Below, piece by piece: positions 23,048 to 30,642 of a stretch of DNA of 64,000 bases. The stretch's first letter is position 1. Every line of letters begins with the position of its first letter. The notes under the pieces were generated by a model. That model saw only the letters and a program-made list of their open reading frames with translations, ran no database searches and was not told the origin of the DNA. Origin of the DNA: Paracoccus sp. MC1862 (GTDB lineage: Bacteria > Pseudomonadota > Alphaproteobacteria > Rhodobacterales > Rhodobacteraceae). A program made the translations under genes and the position numbers. The stretch covers positions 2,170,001 to 2,234,000 of the forward strand of contig NZ_CP067225.1 in assembly GCF_016617715.1 (NCBI RefSeq), read 5' to 3'.

Positions 23048-24463
23048 ATGGCCGAGTTCCGAATTCTCGACAAGGATCTGGACCGGGTCGCGAATGCCGA
23101 AAGCGCAGGGCTTCACTCGACGCGCGCCGTTTTCCGGCTGGGCCTTGCGCTGACCTTTGCGGCGGTGGTCGCGATCGTCGGGACGCTGGCGGGCGCCGCC
23201 CTGTCGGGCATGCTGGTCGCGGGGATGCTCGTGGCGACCTTCCTGGCGCTGTCCATCGGGGCCAATGACGTGGCGAACGCGCTGGGCCCGCCGGTCGGCG
23301 CGGGCGCGATCTCGATGAGCGCGGGCCTCATCCTCGTGGCGCTGGCCGAGATCGCGGGCGCCATGCTGGCCGGAGGACGTGTCACCGAAACACTGACCAC
23401 GGGCATCCTGCCCGCCGACCTGATGCATCAGGGAACCGAGCCTGCCACCGTCATGCTGGCCGCGATGCTGGCCGCCGCCATCTGGATCACGCTGGCGACC
23501 TGGGCGGGGGCGCCGGTCAGCACCACCCACGCTATTGTCGGGGGCATCTCGGGCGCGGGGCTGGTCGTCTTCGGACCGGGGGCGCTGCAATGGCGCGGGC
23601 TGGCCGGGATCGCGACCGCATGGATTGCCGCGCCCATCGTCGCGGCGCTGGCGGGGGCGGCGCTGCTGGCCGTGCTGCGCCGGGCGATCCACCGCGCGCC
23701 GGACCGCGCCCGCGCGGCCGCGCGCCTGCTGCCATGGGTCGTGGGCTGCATCGCCGCCGTGCTGACCCTCAACGCCCTTTCGCTCAGCGGCGTCGGCGCA
23801 CCCGTCGTCCTTGGCGCGACCTTCGCGGTCAGCGCCGCGTCCGTCGTCTTCGCCCGCATCCGCATGGCGGACGAGATCGCGGCCGGGCATCCCGGCCGGC
23901 AGATGCTCGACCGGATGCTCGGACCGCCGCTGGTGCTGGGGGCGATCCTGATGGGATTCAGCCACGGCTCGAACGACGTGGCCAACATCGTGGCGCCGCT
24001 TGCAGTGCTGGGGCGGTCCACCGAGCTGTGGCCGCAGGCCGAGCCGACCTCGATCCGGCTGCTGGCGCTGGGCGGCGCCGGGATCGCGGTGGGCGCGCTG
24101 CTGTTCGGCCGGCGGCTCGTCCACATGGTCGGCAGCCGGATTACCCGGCTGAACACCGCCCGCGCGCTTTGCGTATCGTTGGCGACCTCGCTGACGGTGC
24201 TGGCCGCGACGCGGCTGGGAATGCCGGTGTCCACCACCCATGTCGCGGTGGGCGGCGTCTTCGGCGTCGGCTTCTACCGCGAATGGGAGGAGCGCCGCTT
24301 CCGCAGCGCCCGGACCCGCGCCCGCAAGCCGCTGCCACCCGAGGAACTGCGCCGCCTTCAACTGGTGCGCCGCGCCGCCGTCCTGCGGACGCTGGCCGCC
24401 TGGGTCGTGACGCTGCCCGCTGCCGGGGTCTTGGCCGCGACCCTTGCCTGGATGATCGGCTGA
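23048..24463 (+). CDS. PiT-family inorganic phosphate transporter
   Basis: A 471-residue inner-membrane permease with about ten hydrophobic segments. Both PiT signature repeats are present: IGANDVANALGPPVGAGAI in the N-terminal half and GFSHGSNDVANIVAPLA in the C-terminal half, each followed by a VSTTHA-type motif (PVSTTHAIVGG and PVSTTHVAVGG). It imports phosphate, usually as a metal-phosphate complex with protons. No PhoU-like gene accompanies it, although many pit genes are paired with one. Confidence 0.92.
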   Translation: MAEFRILDKDLDRVANAESAGLHSTRAVFRLGLALTFAAVVAIVGTLAGAALSGMLVAGMLVATFLALSIGANDVANALGPPVGAGAISMSAGLILVALAEIAGAMLAGGRVTETLTTGILPADLMHQGTEPATVMLAAMLAAAIWITLATWAGAPVSTTHAIVGGISGAGLVVFGPGALQWRGLAGIATAWIAAPIVAALAGAALLAVLRRAIHRAPDRARAAARLLPWVVGCIAAVLTLNALSLSGVGAPVVLGATFAVSAASVVFARIRMADEIAAGHPGRQMLDRMLGPPLVLGAILMGFSHGSNDVANIVAPLAVLGRSTELWPQAEPTSIRLLALGGAGIAVGALLFGRRLVHMVGSRITRLNTARALCVSLATSLTVLAATRLGMPVSTTHVAVGGVFGVGFYREWEERRFRSARTRARKPLPPEELRRLQLVRRAAVLRTLAAWVVTLPAAGVLAATLAWMIG

Positions 24464-24466
24464 GCC

Positions 24467-24703
24467 TCAGAAGGCGCGGAAGGTCATCGTCGTCAGCGTC
24501 CGGTTGATGCCGGGAATGTCGAACAGCCGTTCGGACAGGTAATGGCCCACGTCCTCATCCTCGGGGACATAGACCTTGGCCAGCAGGTCGTATTCGCCCG
24601 AGGTCGAGTAAAGCTCGCTCACCACCTCCCGGTCGTAGATGGCGTCGGCGACCTCGTAGGTCTTGCCGGGGGTGCAGCGGAACTGGACGAAGACGGGACG
24701 CAT
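24467..24703 (-). CDS. Stand-alone Lrp/AsnC effector-binding (RAM) domain protein
   Basis: A 78-residue protein consisting only of the ligand-binding/oligomerisation domain of Lrp-type regulators (VFVQFRCTPGKTYEVADAI, then SGEYDLLAKVYV). No DNA-binding helix-turn-helix is present and the start at 24703 is well placed, so this is a complete small protein rather than a truncated regulator. Such proteins may sense amino acids or modulate full-length Lrp family members. It is convergent with the phosphate permease gene, with 3 bp between stops. Confidence 0.85.
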   Translation of the reverse strand: MRPVFVQFRCTPGKTYEVADAIYDREVVSELYSTSGEYDLLAKVYVPEDEDVGHYLSERLFDIPGINRTLTTMTFRAF

Positions 24704-24736
24704 GGGAACCTCTCGAAGGCAGGGGCGCGGGCCAGT

Positions 24737-26110
24737 CTAGCGGGCTTGCGGCGCGCGGGCCAGAGCGGCGCCCTGTGCCCCCGCCCAGCGCCAGAACCGC
24801 GTCATCAGCAGCGCGGCCGCGGCGGTCAGCCCGACCAGCAGTCCCAGCCACAGCCCCGGCGGCCCCATCCCCAGCGGAAAGGCCAGCAGCCAGCCGGCAG
24901 GCAGGCCGATCAGCCAGTAGCTGACAACCGCCAGCACCATCGGCACACGCGTGTCCTGCACCCCGCGCAGCAGCCCCAGCGCGATGGCCTGCATGGCGTC
25001 GGCCAGCTGGAACAGCCCCGCGTAAAGCATCAGCGAGGCCGCCAGCGCCACGATCACCGGCGCCCTCGGGTCGGCGGGGTTGAGGTAAAGCCCGGTCAGC
25101 GCCTCGGGGATCGTCAGGAAAGCGGCCATCGGGACCAGCGCAAAGCCCGCCGACAGCAGGATCGCCGCCAGCGCCGCCAGGCGCAGCCCCTGCGGGTCCC
25201 CCGCCCCGTGCGCCGATCCCACCCGGATCGTCGCCGCATTGGAAATGCCCAGATGCACCATGAAGGTCAGACCCGCGATCTGCAGGGCGATGCCATGGGC
25301 GGCCAGTGGCTCGGCCCCGAACCAGCCCATCAGGACGTTGGCGCCGGTGAACATCCCCGTTTCCGCCACCAGCGTCAGCCCGATCGGCAGGCCCAGCGCG
25401 AAGACGGACCGGAACGCCGCCCAGTCCGGCCGCCACAACCGCTGGAACAGGTGATAGGGTCGCCCCTCGGGCACCCAGGCGGCACAAGCCGCCAGCGCGG
25501 CAAGCTGCATCCAGTTGACCGAAAGGCTGGCGATCCCCGAGCCGCGCACGCCCAGTTCCGGCAGCCCCCATTCCCCGAAGATCAGCAGCCAGTTGAACAG
25601 CGCATTGATCGGCAGCCCGATCAGGTTGACGACAAGCGCCAGGTTCGGTCGCCCCAGCGCCGCGAGATAGCTGTTCAGCACCATCCCCGCCAGCACCGCG
25701 GGCATCGCGGGGATCATCGCCCGCAGCCATTCCTGCCCCAGCGCAGCGATCCGAGGCTCCTGCCCCAAGGCAGAGAGGATCGGCCCCGACCACCACAGAA
25801 GCGGCACGATCAGCAGGGAATGGAGGACCGACAGCCACAGCGCCATCCGCGTGGCCCGCCGCACCTCGACCGCGTCGCCGCGAGCGCGCGCGCTGGCGAT
25901 CACCCCCATGACGCCCAAGGCATAGCCCGACCCGAGCATCGTCAGGATGAAGAAATACGAGGTCGCCAGCACCAGCGCCGCCAGCTCATCGACGCCGTAG
26001 CGGCCGATCAGCACGGTGTCCGTCACCCCGATCAGCATCCGGCTGACATGGGTGCCCACCAGCGGCAGGCCGAGAAGGAAGGTGGCGGTCAGATGCGGGC
26101 GCAGGCTCAT
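24737..26110 (-). CDS. MATE family multidrug efflux protein (NorM type)
   Basis: A 457-residue inner-membrane protein with about twelve hydrophobic segments arranged as two homologous halves. The N-terminal LPLVGTHVSRMLIGVTDTVLIG and the later EWGLPELGVRGSGIASL are characteristic of MATE pumps, which exchange cations for drugs or metabolites. Substrate unknown. It lies 33 bp upstream of the Lrp-like gene on the same strand and may be co-transcribed with it. Confidence 0.9.
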   Translation of the reverse strand: MSLRPHLTATFLLGLPLVGTHVSRMLIGVTDTVLIGRYGVDELAALVLATSYFFILTMLGSGYALGVMGVIASARARGDAVEVRRATRMALWLSVLHSLLIVPLLWWSGPILSALGQEPRIAALGQEWLRAMIPAMPAVLAGMVLNSYLAALGRPNLALVVNLIGLPINALFNWLLIFGEWGLPELGVRGSGIASLSVNWMQLAALAACAAWVPEGRPYHLFQRLWRPDWAAFRSVFALGLPIGLTLVAETGMFTGANVLMGWFGAEPLAAHGIALQIAGLTFMVHLGISNAATIRVGSAHGAGDPQGLRLAALAAILLSAGFALVPMAAFLTIPEALTGLYLNPADPRAPVIVALAASLMLYAGLFQLADAMQAIALGLLRGVQDTRVPMVLAVVSYWLIGLPAGWLLAFPLGMGPPGLWLGLLVGLTAAAALLMTRFWRWAGAQGAALARAPQAR

Positions 26111-26618
26111 GCCTCGCCCGTTATCCGCATTCGGGCTTCACGGGAAGCCCACCGACCCGAAGGCGGACCGCAGCCGCGGCGACAAGGGCGCGCTGTCCTC
26201 TTGTGCCTGTTGCCGCATTCCGCATTCCGCCCGTCCCGGCGGCCGCGGAACGTGGCGCTGCGCCCAGGCAAGTGCCGGGCCTTCACGATCATCTGCAACC
26301 CTGCCCGGCCTGCTGGCAAAAGGAGACATCATCGCCCGAACGAGCGGCCTCGGGCCTTTCCTCTCGGCAAGACAGGGGCTCGTCGGCTCAAGCGATGCGA
26401 CAGGGCGGGCTGTCCCTCATGGGCGCAAGGCCCTGCGCTGGACACAGGGTGAAAGTCATGCCCGACTTGTCAAAGGACCATGGGCGCATAGCCAGGCAGC
26501 GTTCCCACCGGAACGGAAACCTGCCATCAAGTCCGAGGCCGGAAGCCTTGTTCCCTCGTCGCAGGTCCGGGCTGCCGAGCAAGGTTCCATCGGCGGACCT
26601 CCGATCGGGCGCCGACCT
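26111..26618. other. Gene-less spacer (508 bp)
   Basis: Between the MATE gene and fmt. Open frames exist but lack family resemblance, ribosome sites and GC-position bias, so I accept none. No clear repeat or RNA signature was found. Confidence 0.6.
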
Positions 26619-27512
26619 TCATTCCAGCCGCGCCGGCAGCACCATCCCCCGCAGCGCCTCGGCGGCGGGCATCGGCCGCTTGCCCTCGCGCTGGAGTTCG
26701 GTGATCTCGACCGCGCCTGTGCCGCAGGCGATGGTGAACCCACCCAGCACCTTGCCCGGCGGGCCCTGCCCCTCGGCTAGCCGCGCGCGCAGCAGCTTCA
26801 GCCGCTCGCCGCCTGCCATGCACCAGGCGCCGGGAAAGGGCGACAGGCCCCGGATCAGCCGGTCCACCTGAGCCGCAGGCCGGGTCCAGTCGATCCGCGC
26901 CTCGGCCTTGTCGATCTTGGCGGCGTAGGTCACGCCATCCTCGGCCTGTGGCACGGCGGGCAGCGGCAGGCGGTCCAGCACATCGACGATCAGCGCCGCG
27001 CCCATCTGCGAGAGCCGGTCGTGCAGGTCGGCCGTGGTCTCCTCAGGTCCGATGGGCGTCTTCGCCTCGGCCAGCACCGGGCCGGTATCCAGCCCCGCCT
27101 CCATCTGCATGATAGCGACGCCGGTTTCCGCATCCCCCGCCATCACTGCCCGATGTATCGGCGCCGCCCCCCGCCAGCGCGGCAGCAGCGAGGCATGAAT
27201 GTTCAGGCACCCGAGCCGTGGCGCATCCAGCAGCGGCTGCGGCAGGATCAGCCCATAGGCCACCACCACCGCCACATCCGCGCCCAGCGCCGCGAACTCC
27301 GCCTGCTCCTCGGTCCCCTTCAGCCGCACCGGACTCCGCACCGGGATGCCCAAGGCGTCGGCCGCTGCCTGCACCGGCGAGGGCCGGGGCTTCTGCCCCC
27401 GCCCCGCCGCCCGCGGCGGCTGAGAGTAAACGCAGACCACCTCGTGCCGCGCGGCGATCGCCTGCAGCGCAGGAACCGAGAAATCGGGTGTCCCCATGAA
27501 CACGACGCGCAT
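26619..27512 (-). CDS. fmt: Methionyl-tRNA formyltransferase
   Basis: A 297-residue enzyme that formylates initiator Met-tRNA using 10-formyl-tetrahydrofolate. It opens with [19 protein letters not shown] and contains the folate/catalytic signature [20 protein letters not shown] with the catalytic Asn-His pair, then the C-terminal OB-like domain. The start is taken at 27512, where the conserved N-terminus begins; the longer frame includes repeat sequence. It is the downstream member of a def-def-fmt group on one strand, separated from the def-like gene by 125 bp of repeats. Confidence 0.96.
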   Translation of the reverse strand: MRVVFMGTPDFSVPALQAIAARHEVVCVYSQPPRAAGRGQKPRPSPVQAAADALGIPVRSPVRLKGTEEQAEFAALGADVAVVVAYGLILPQPLLDAPRLGCLNIHASLLPRWRGAAPIHRAVMAGDAETGVAIMQMEAGLDTGPVLAEAKTPIGPEETTADLHDRLSQMGAALIVDVLDRLPLPAVPQAEDGVTYAAKIDKAEARIDWTRPAAQVDRLIRGLSPFPGAWCMAGGERLKLLRARLAEGQGPPGKVLGGFTIACGTGAVEITELQREGKRPMPAAEALRGMVLPARLE

Positions 27513-27524
27513 CACCCGCTCCCC

Positions 27525-27552
27525 TCTTTCTTCTTCGTGAAATATCCTGAGC
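27525..27552. repeat. Copy of the genome's intergenic repeat
   Basis: CTCTTTCTTCTTCGTGAAATATCCTGAG matches the front part of the elements at 30577-30600 and 16748-16770. It lies between fmt and the def-like gene and lacks the G-rich hairpin. Confidence 0.55.
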
Positions 27553-27565
27553 TTTTGAGCGCCCG

Positions 27566-27590
27566 GAAAACAGTCCGGCAGACTGTTGTC
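27566..27590. repeat. ACAGTCC palindrome
   Basis: GAAAACAGTCC-GGCA-GACTGTTGTC is a near-perfect palindrome (one mismatch per arm), almost the same as the insert at 62150-62172 in a broken IS481 transposase. Function unknown; it could act as a weak terminator between the def-like gene and fmt. Confidence 0.55.
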
Positions 27591-27637
27591 AGCGAAAAAG
27601 GCAGCGGCGAGTGGGACAGCGCCCCGGTCCGGCGCCT

Positions 27638-28138
27638 CTACCTGCGCGCCAGCTTCGCCGATTTCGCCACCAGCATCCGCCGCTTCAGCGCCGACAGGCG
27701 GTCCACATAGACCCGCCCGTCCAGATGGTCGATCTGGTGCTGCACGCTTGTCGCCCACAGGCCCACGAAGTCCCGCTCCTCGACCTCTCCGCCTTCGTTG
27801 AGAAACCGCACCGTCACCGCCCGCGGCCGTTCGATCACCGCCGAGACGCCGGGCAGGTTGGGCGAGGCCTCCTCGTGCGACCGCAGCTTCACCGAGGCGT
27901 GCAGGATCTGCGGATTCGCCATCCGCACCGCCTGCCCCCGCCCCTCCGAGGCATCCACGACCGCCAGCCGCAGCATCACGCCCACCTGCGGCGCCGCAAG
28001 GCCCAGGCCCGGCATCGCCTCCATCGTGTCGATCATGTCGTCCCAGATCGCCCGGATCTCGTCCGTGACCGCCTCGACGGGCGCGGCGGCGGTATGCAGC
28101 CGCCGGTCGGCATAGGGGACGAAGGACCGGACCGCCAT
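27638..28138 (-). CDS. Degenerate peptide deformylase paralogue
   Basis: A 166-residue member of the deformylase family, directly after the intact def gene (adjacent stop and start). Motif 1 is kept ([10 protein letters not shown], near residue 45), but motif 2, normally EGCLS with the metal-binding Cys, reads EEASPNLPG, and motif 3, normally HExDH, reads HQIDH. The Cys ligand and the catalytic Glu are thus both missing. The protein is otherwise full length with no stop codons, so it is probably expressed and does something other than classical deformylation. A structural or regulatory role is speculation. Confidence 0.85.
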   Translation of the reverse strand: MAVRSFVPYADRRLHTAAAPVEAVTDEIRAIWDDMIDTMEAMPGLGLAAPQVGVMLRLAVVDASEGRGQAVRMANPQILHASVKLRSHEEASPNLPGVSAVIERPRAVTVRFLNEGGEVEERDFVGLWATSVQHQIDHLDGRVYVDRLSALKRRMLVAKSAKLARR

Positions 28139-28657
28139 TCAGGCCCGCGCCATCTCGCGCTTCATCTTGGTCATGCGGCGCGAGATCATCTGCCGCTTCA
28201 TCGGGCCGATATGGTCGATGAAGAGCTTGCCGTTCAGATGATCCAACTCGTGCTGCGCGCAGGTCGCCCAGAGCCCGTCGAAGTCCCGCTCGTGGCTTTT
28301 TCCGTCCAGGCCCGTCCAGCGCATCCGCACCTCGGCCGGGCGCGTGACATCGGCATATTGCTCGGGGAAGGACAGGCAGCCCTCCTCATAGGTGTTCAGC
28401 GCTTCCGAGGTGAAAACGATCTCGGGGTCCACCATCACCAGCGGCGCGCGGGGCGCCTGCGCGTCCTTGGTGCAGTCCATGACGAACAGGCGGCTCAGCA
28501 CGCCCACCTGCGGCGCGGCCAGGCCCACGCCCGGCGCGGCATACATGGTGGCCAGCATGTCACCGGCCAGGGCCTCGATCTCGGGCGTGATCAGGCCCAC
28601 GGGGTCGCAGGGCTTCTTCAGCCGGGGATCGGGGAACAGAAGGATGGGGCGCGTCAT
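28139..28657 (-). CDS. def: Peptide deformylase
   Basis: A 172-residue Fe/Zn enzyme that removes the N-terminal formyl group from new proteins. All three motifs are intact: [18 protein letters not shown] with the metal Cys, and QHELDHLNG with both His ligands and the catalytic Glu. The start at 28657 matches the family N-terminus ([16 protein letters not shown]). It is the head of a def, def-like, fmt series and is divergent from patB across a 76-bp promoter region. Confidence 0.96.
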   Translation of the reverse strand: MTRPILLFPDPRLKKPCDPVGLITPEIEALAGDMLATMYAAPGVGLAAPQVGVLSRLFVMDCTKDAQAPRAPLVMVDPEIVFTSEALNTYEEGCLSFPEQYADVTRPAEVRMRWTGLDGKSHERDFDGLWATCAQHELDHLNGKLFIDHIGPMKRQMISRRMTKMKREMARA

Positions 28658-28733
28658 GGCATTCGCACATAGGACAAGGCTTCCCGCCGCGCAACAAGCC
28701 GCTATGGTCGGGCGCGCGTGACAGGAGACCCCC

Positions 28734-29948
28734 ATGAACAGACCCGACCGCTTCGCCGACCCCGACTTCGCCCCCGACTTCGACACGCCCATCGAGCGGC
28801 GGGGGACGATGTGCAACAAGTGGGACGACATGGGCACGGTCTTCGGGCTGGACGCGCCCGACGCCCTGCCGATGTGGGTCGCCGACATGGACTTCGCCGC
28901 GCCTGCCGGCGTCCGCCGGGCGCTGGAAGAAACCGTCGCCCACGGCGTCTACGGCTATCCCGGCGTGAACCAGCCCTATCTCGACGCGATCCGCTGGTGG
29001 ATGCGGACCCGCCACGGCTGGCAGGTGGAACGGGATCATATTCTCTCCGTCCACGGCCTCGTCAACGGCACGGCGCTGGCGGTGGATGCCTTCACCGAAA
29101 CAGGCGATGCGGTGGTGCTGATGACGCCCGTCTACCACGCCTTCGCCCGCGTCATCAAAGCTGCCGGGCGCACGGTGACGGAACTGCCGCTGGCTGTCCG
29201 CGACGGCCAGTATGCGCTGGACTGGGATGGCTGGAAGGCAATTCTGACCGGCCGCGAGCGGATGCTGATCCTCTGCTCGCCCCACAACCCCGGCGGCCGG
29301 GTCTGGTCGCCCGAGGAACTGCGCGAGATCGCCGAATTCTGCCGCGCCCGCGACCTGATCCTCGTGTCGGACGAGATCCACCACGACCTCGTCCTGCCCG
29401 GCACTCCACGCCACACGGTCACGGCCTTGGCCGCTCCCGAGATCGCCGACCGCCTGGTGACGCTGACGGCGGCAACCAAGACCTTCAACATCGCAGGCGC
29501 GCATCTGGGCAATGCCATCATCGCCGATGAGACGCTGCGGGACCGCTACAAGGCGCGGATGATGGCACTGGGCATCTCGCCCGGGCTTTTCGGCCTACAG
29601 ATGGTGACGGCGGCCTACTCGCCCGAGGGCACGGCCTGGGTGGACTCGGTGGTGGACTACATCGCCGGCAACGGCCGCATCTTCGACGAGGCCGTGAACG
29701 CCATTCCCGGCATCCGGTCCATGCCCCTGCAGGCGACCTATCTCGCTTGGGTGGACTTCACCGGCACCGGGATGGAGCCCGCGGAAATCCACCGCCGCGT
29801 TGAACAGGGCGCGCGGATCGCAGCCAACCACGGCGAAAGCTTCGGCCTGGGCGGCGCGGGTCACATGCGCTTCAACCTCGCCACGCCCCGCGCGCGGGTG
29901 GCCGAGGCGGCATCCCGCCTGCGCGAGGCCTTCGCCGACCTGCAATGA
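28734..29948 (+). CDS. patB: PatB/MalY-type PLP aminotransferase or cystathionine beta-lyase
   Basis: A 404-residue fold-type I PLP enzyme. The family N-terminus KWDDMGTVFG...LPMWVADMDF is followed by YGYPGVNQPYLDAI, CSPHNPGGRVW and SDEIHHDLV. The PLP lysine lies in TAATKTFNIAGAHLGN near residue 246. These enzymes usually split cystathionine or cysteine C-S bonds. AGGAGA precedes the start. The stop overlaps the start of the next gene (ATGA). Confidence 0.9.
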   Translation: MNRPDRFADPDFAPDFDTPIERRGTMCNKWDDMGTVFGLDAPDALPMWVADMDFAAPAGVRRALEETVAHGVYGYPGVNQPYLDAIRWWMRTRHGWQVERDHILSVHGLVNGTALAVDAFTETGDAVVLMTPVYHAFARVIKAAGRTVTELPLAVRDGQYALDWDGWKAILTGRERMLILCSPHNPGGRVWSPEELREIAEFCRARDLILVSDEIHHDLVLPGTPRHTVTALAAPEIADRLVTLTAATKTFNIAGAHLGNAIIADETLRDRYKARMMALGISPGLFGLQMVTAAYSPEGTAWVDSVVDYIAGNGRIFDEAVNAIPGIRSMPLQATYLAWVDFTGTGMEPAEIHRRVEQGARIAANHGESFGLGGAGHMRFNLATPRARVAEAASRLREAFADLQ

Positions 29949-30562
29949 GGCCGCTGCGCATGGCCGCGCTGGGGGCGGTGGCTCTGGCCGGGTGGCTCGC
30001 CTGGACCGGCGGGATCCCCCTGCCGGTGCCGTTGCCGCCAACCCTGCCGCTGCCAGTGCCGCCGCCGACCACGAACATCCCGATCCCGCGCCCGCCGCGA
30101 TTGCCGGACATCCGCATCCCCCAACCCGCGCCGGCGATCACCAGCCCGGTTCAGCGCATTCTGGTCGAGAAATCCGCCCGCCGCATGACCATCTTCCAGC
30201 GCGATGGCAACCCGCGCGTGATGCCCATCGCCCTCGGCTTCGCGCCCACGGGCGACAAGGTGAAACAAGGCGACGGCAAGACCCCCGAGGGTATTTTCAA
30301 GGTGGACCGCCTGAACGACCGCAGCAGCTTCACCCTGTCGCTGGGGCTGGACTACCCCCGCCCCGAGGACCGCACCCGCGCCCAAGCGCAAGGCGTCGAT
30401 CCGGGCGGCGACATCATGATCCACGGCCAGCCGAATCAGGTGGAGGAAGGCTTCAGGGTCAAGGGCGACTGGACCGCCGGCTGCATCGCCGTCACCAACC
30501 CGGAAATTCGCGAGCTTTTCGCCCATAGCTCCCTCGGCATCGAGGTCGAGATCAGGCCATGA
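29945..30562 (+). CDS. L,D-transpeptidase family protein (YkuD domain) with Pro-rich stalk
   Basis: A 205-residue periplasmic protein. The N-terminal hydrophobic segment (residues 5-20) lacks a lipobox and is probably a membrane anchor or signal. It is followed by a strikingly proline-rich stretch (residues 24-65) likely to be an extended stalk. The YkuD domain has DIMIHGQPN near 155 and the catalytic Cys in DWTAGCIAV near 178. It is a homologue of the lipoprotein at 12664-13188 with a different anchor. Coupling with patB is seen, but a functional link is not obvious. Confidence 0.85.
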   Translation: MRPLRMAALGAVALAGWLAWTGGIPLPVPLPPTLPLPVPPPTTNIPIPRPPRLPDIRIPQPAPAITSPVQRILVEKSARRMTIFQRDGNPRVMPIALGFAPTGDKVKQGDGKTPEGIFKVDRLNDRSSFTLSLGLDYPRPEDRTRAQAQGVDPGGDIMIHGQPNQVEEGFRVKGDWTAGCIAVTNPEIRELFAHSSLGIEVEIRP

Positions 30563-30576
30563 GCCACTCGGATGGT

Positions 30577-30640
30577 CTTTCTTCTTTGCCCAAATATCCT
30601 GGGGGAGCCGCGCGCAGTGCGGCGGGGGCAAAGCCCCCTC
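30577..30640. repeat. Intergenic repeat with terminator hairpin
   Basis: TTTCTTCTTTGCCCAAATATCCT followed by a short hairpin and then GGGGGC-AAA-GCCCCC (30624-30638) with TCTTTC after it. It lies between the convergent ldt and hrpB genes and probably serves as a terminator for the plus-strand operon. Related copies are at 27525 and, inside cca, at 16748. Confidence 0.65.
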
Positions 30641-30642
30641 TT

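Noticed and set aside
24467..24703. Truncated Lrp-family regulator
   Set aside because: The 78-residue domain starts cleanly and no helix-turn-helix remnant lies upstream; stand-alone RAM-domain proteins are a known class, so it is complete.
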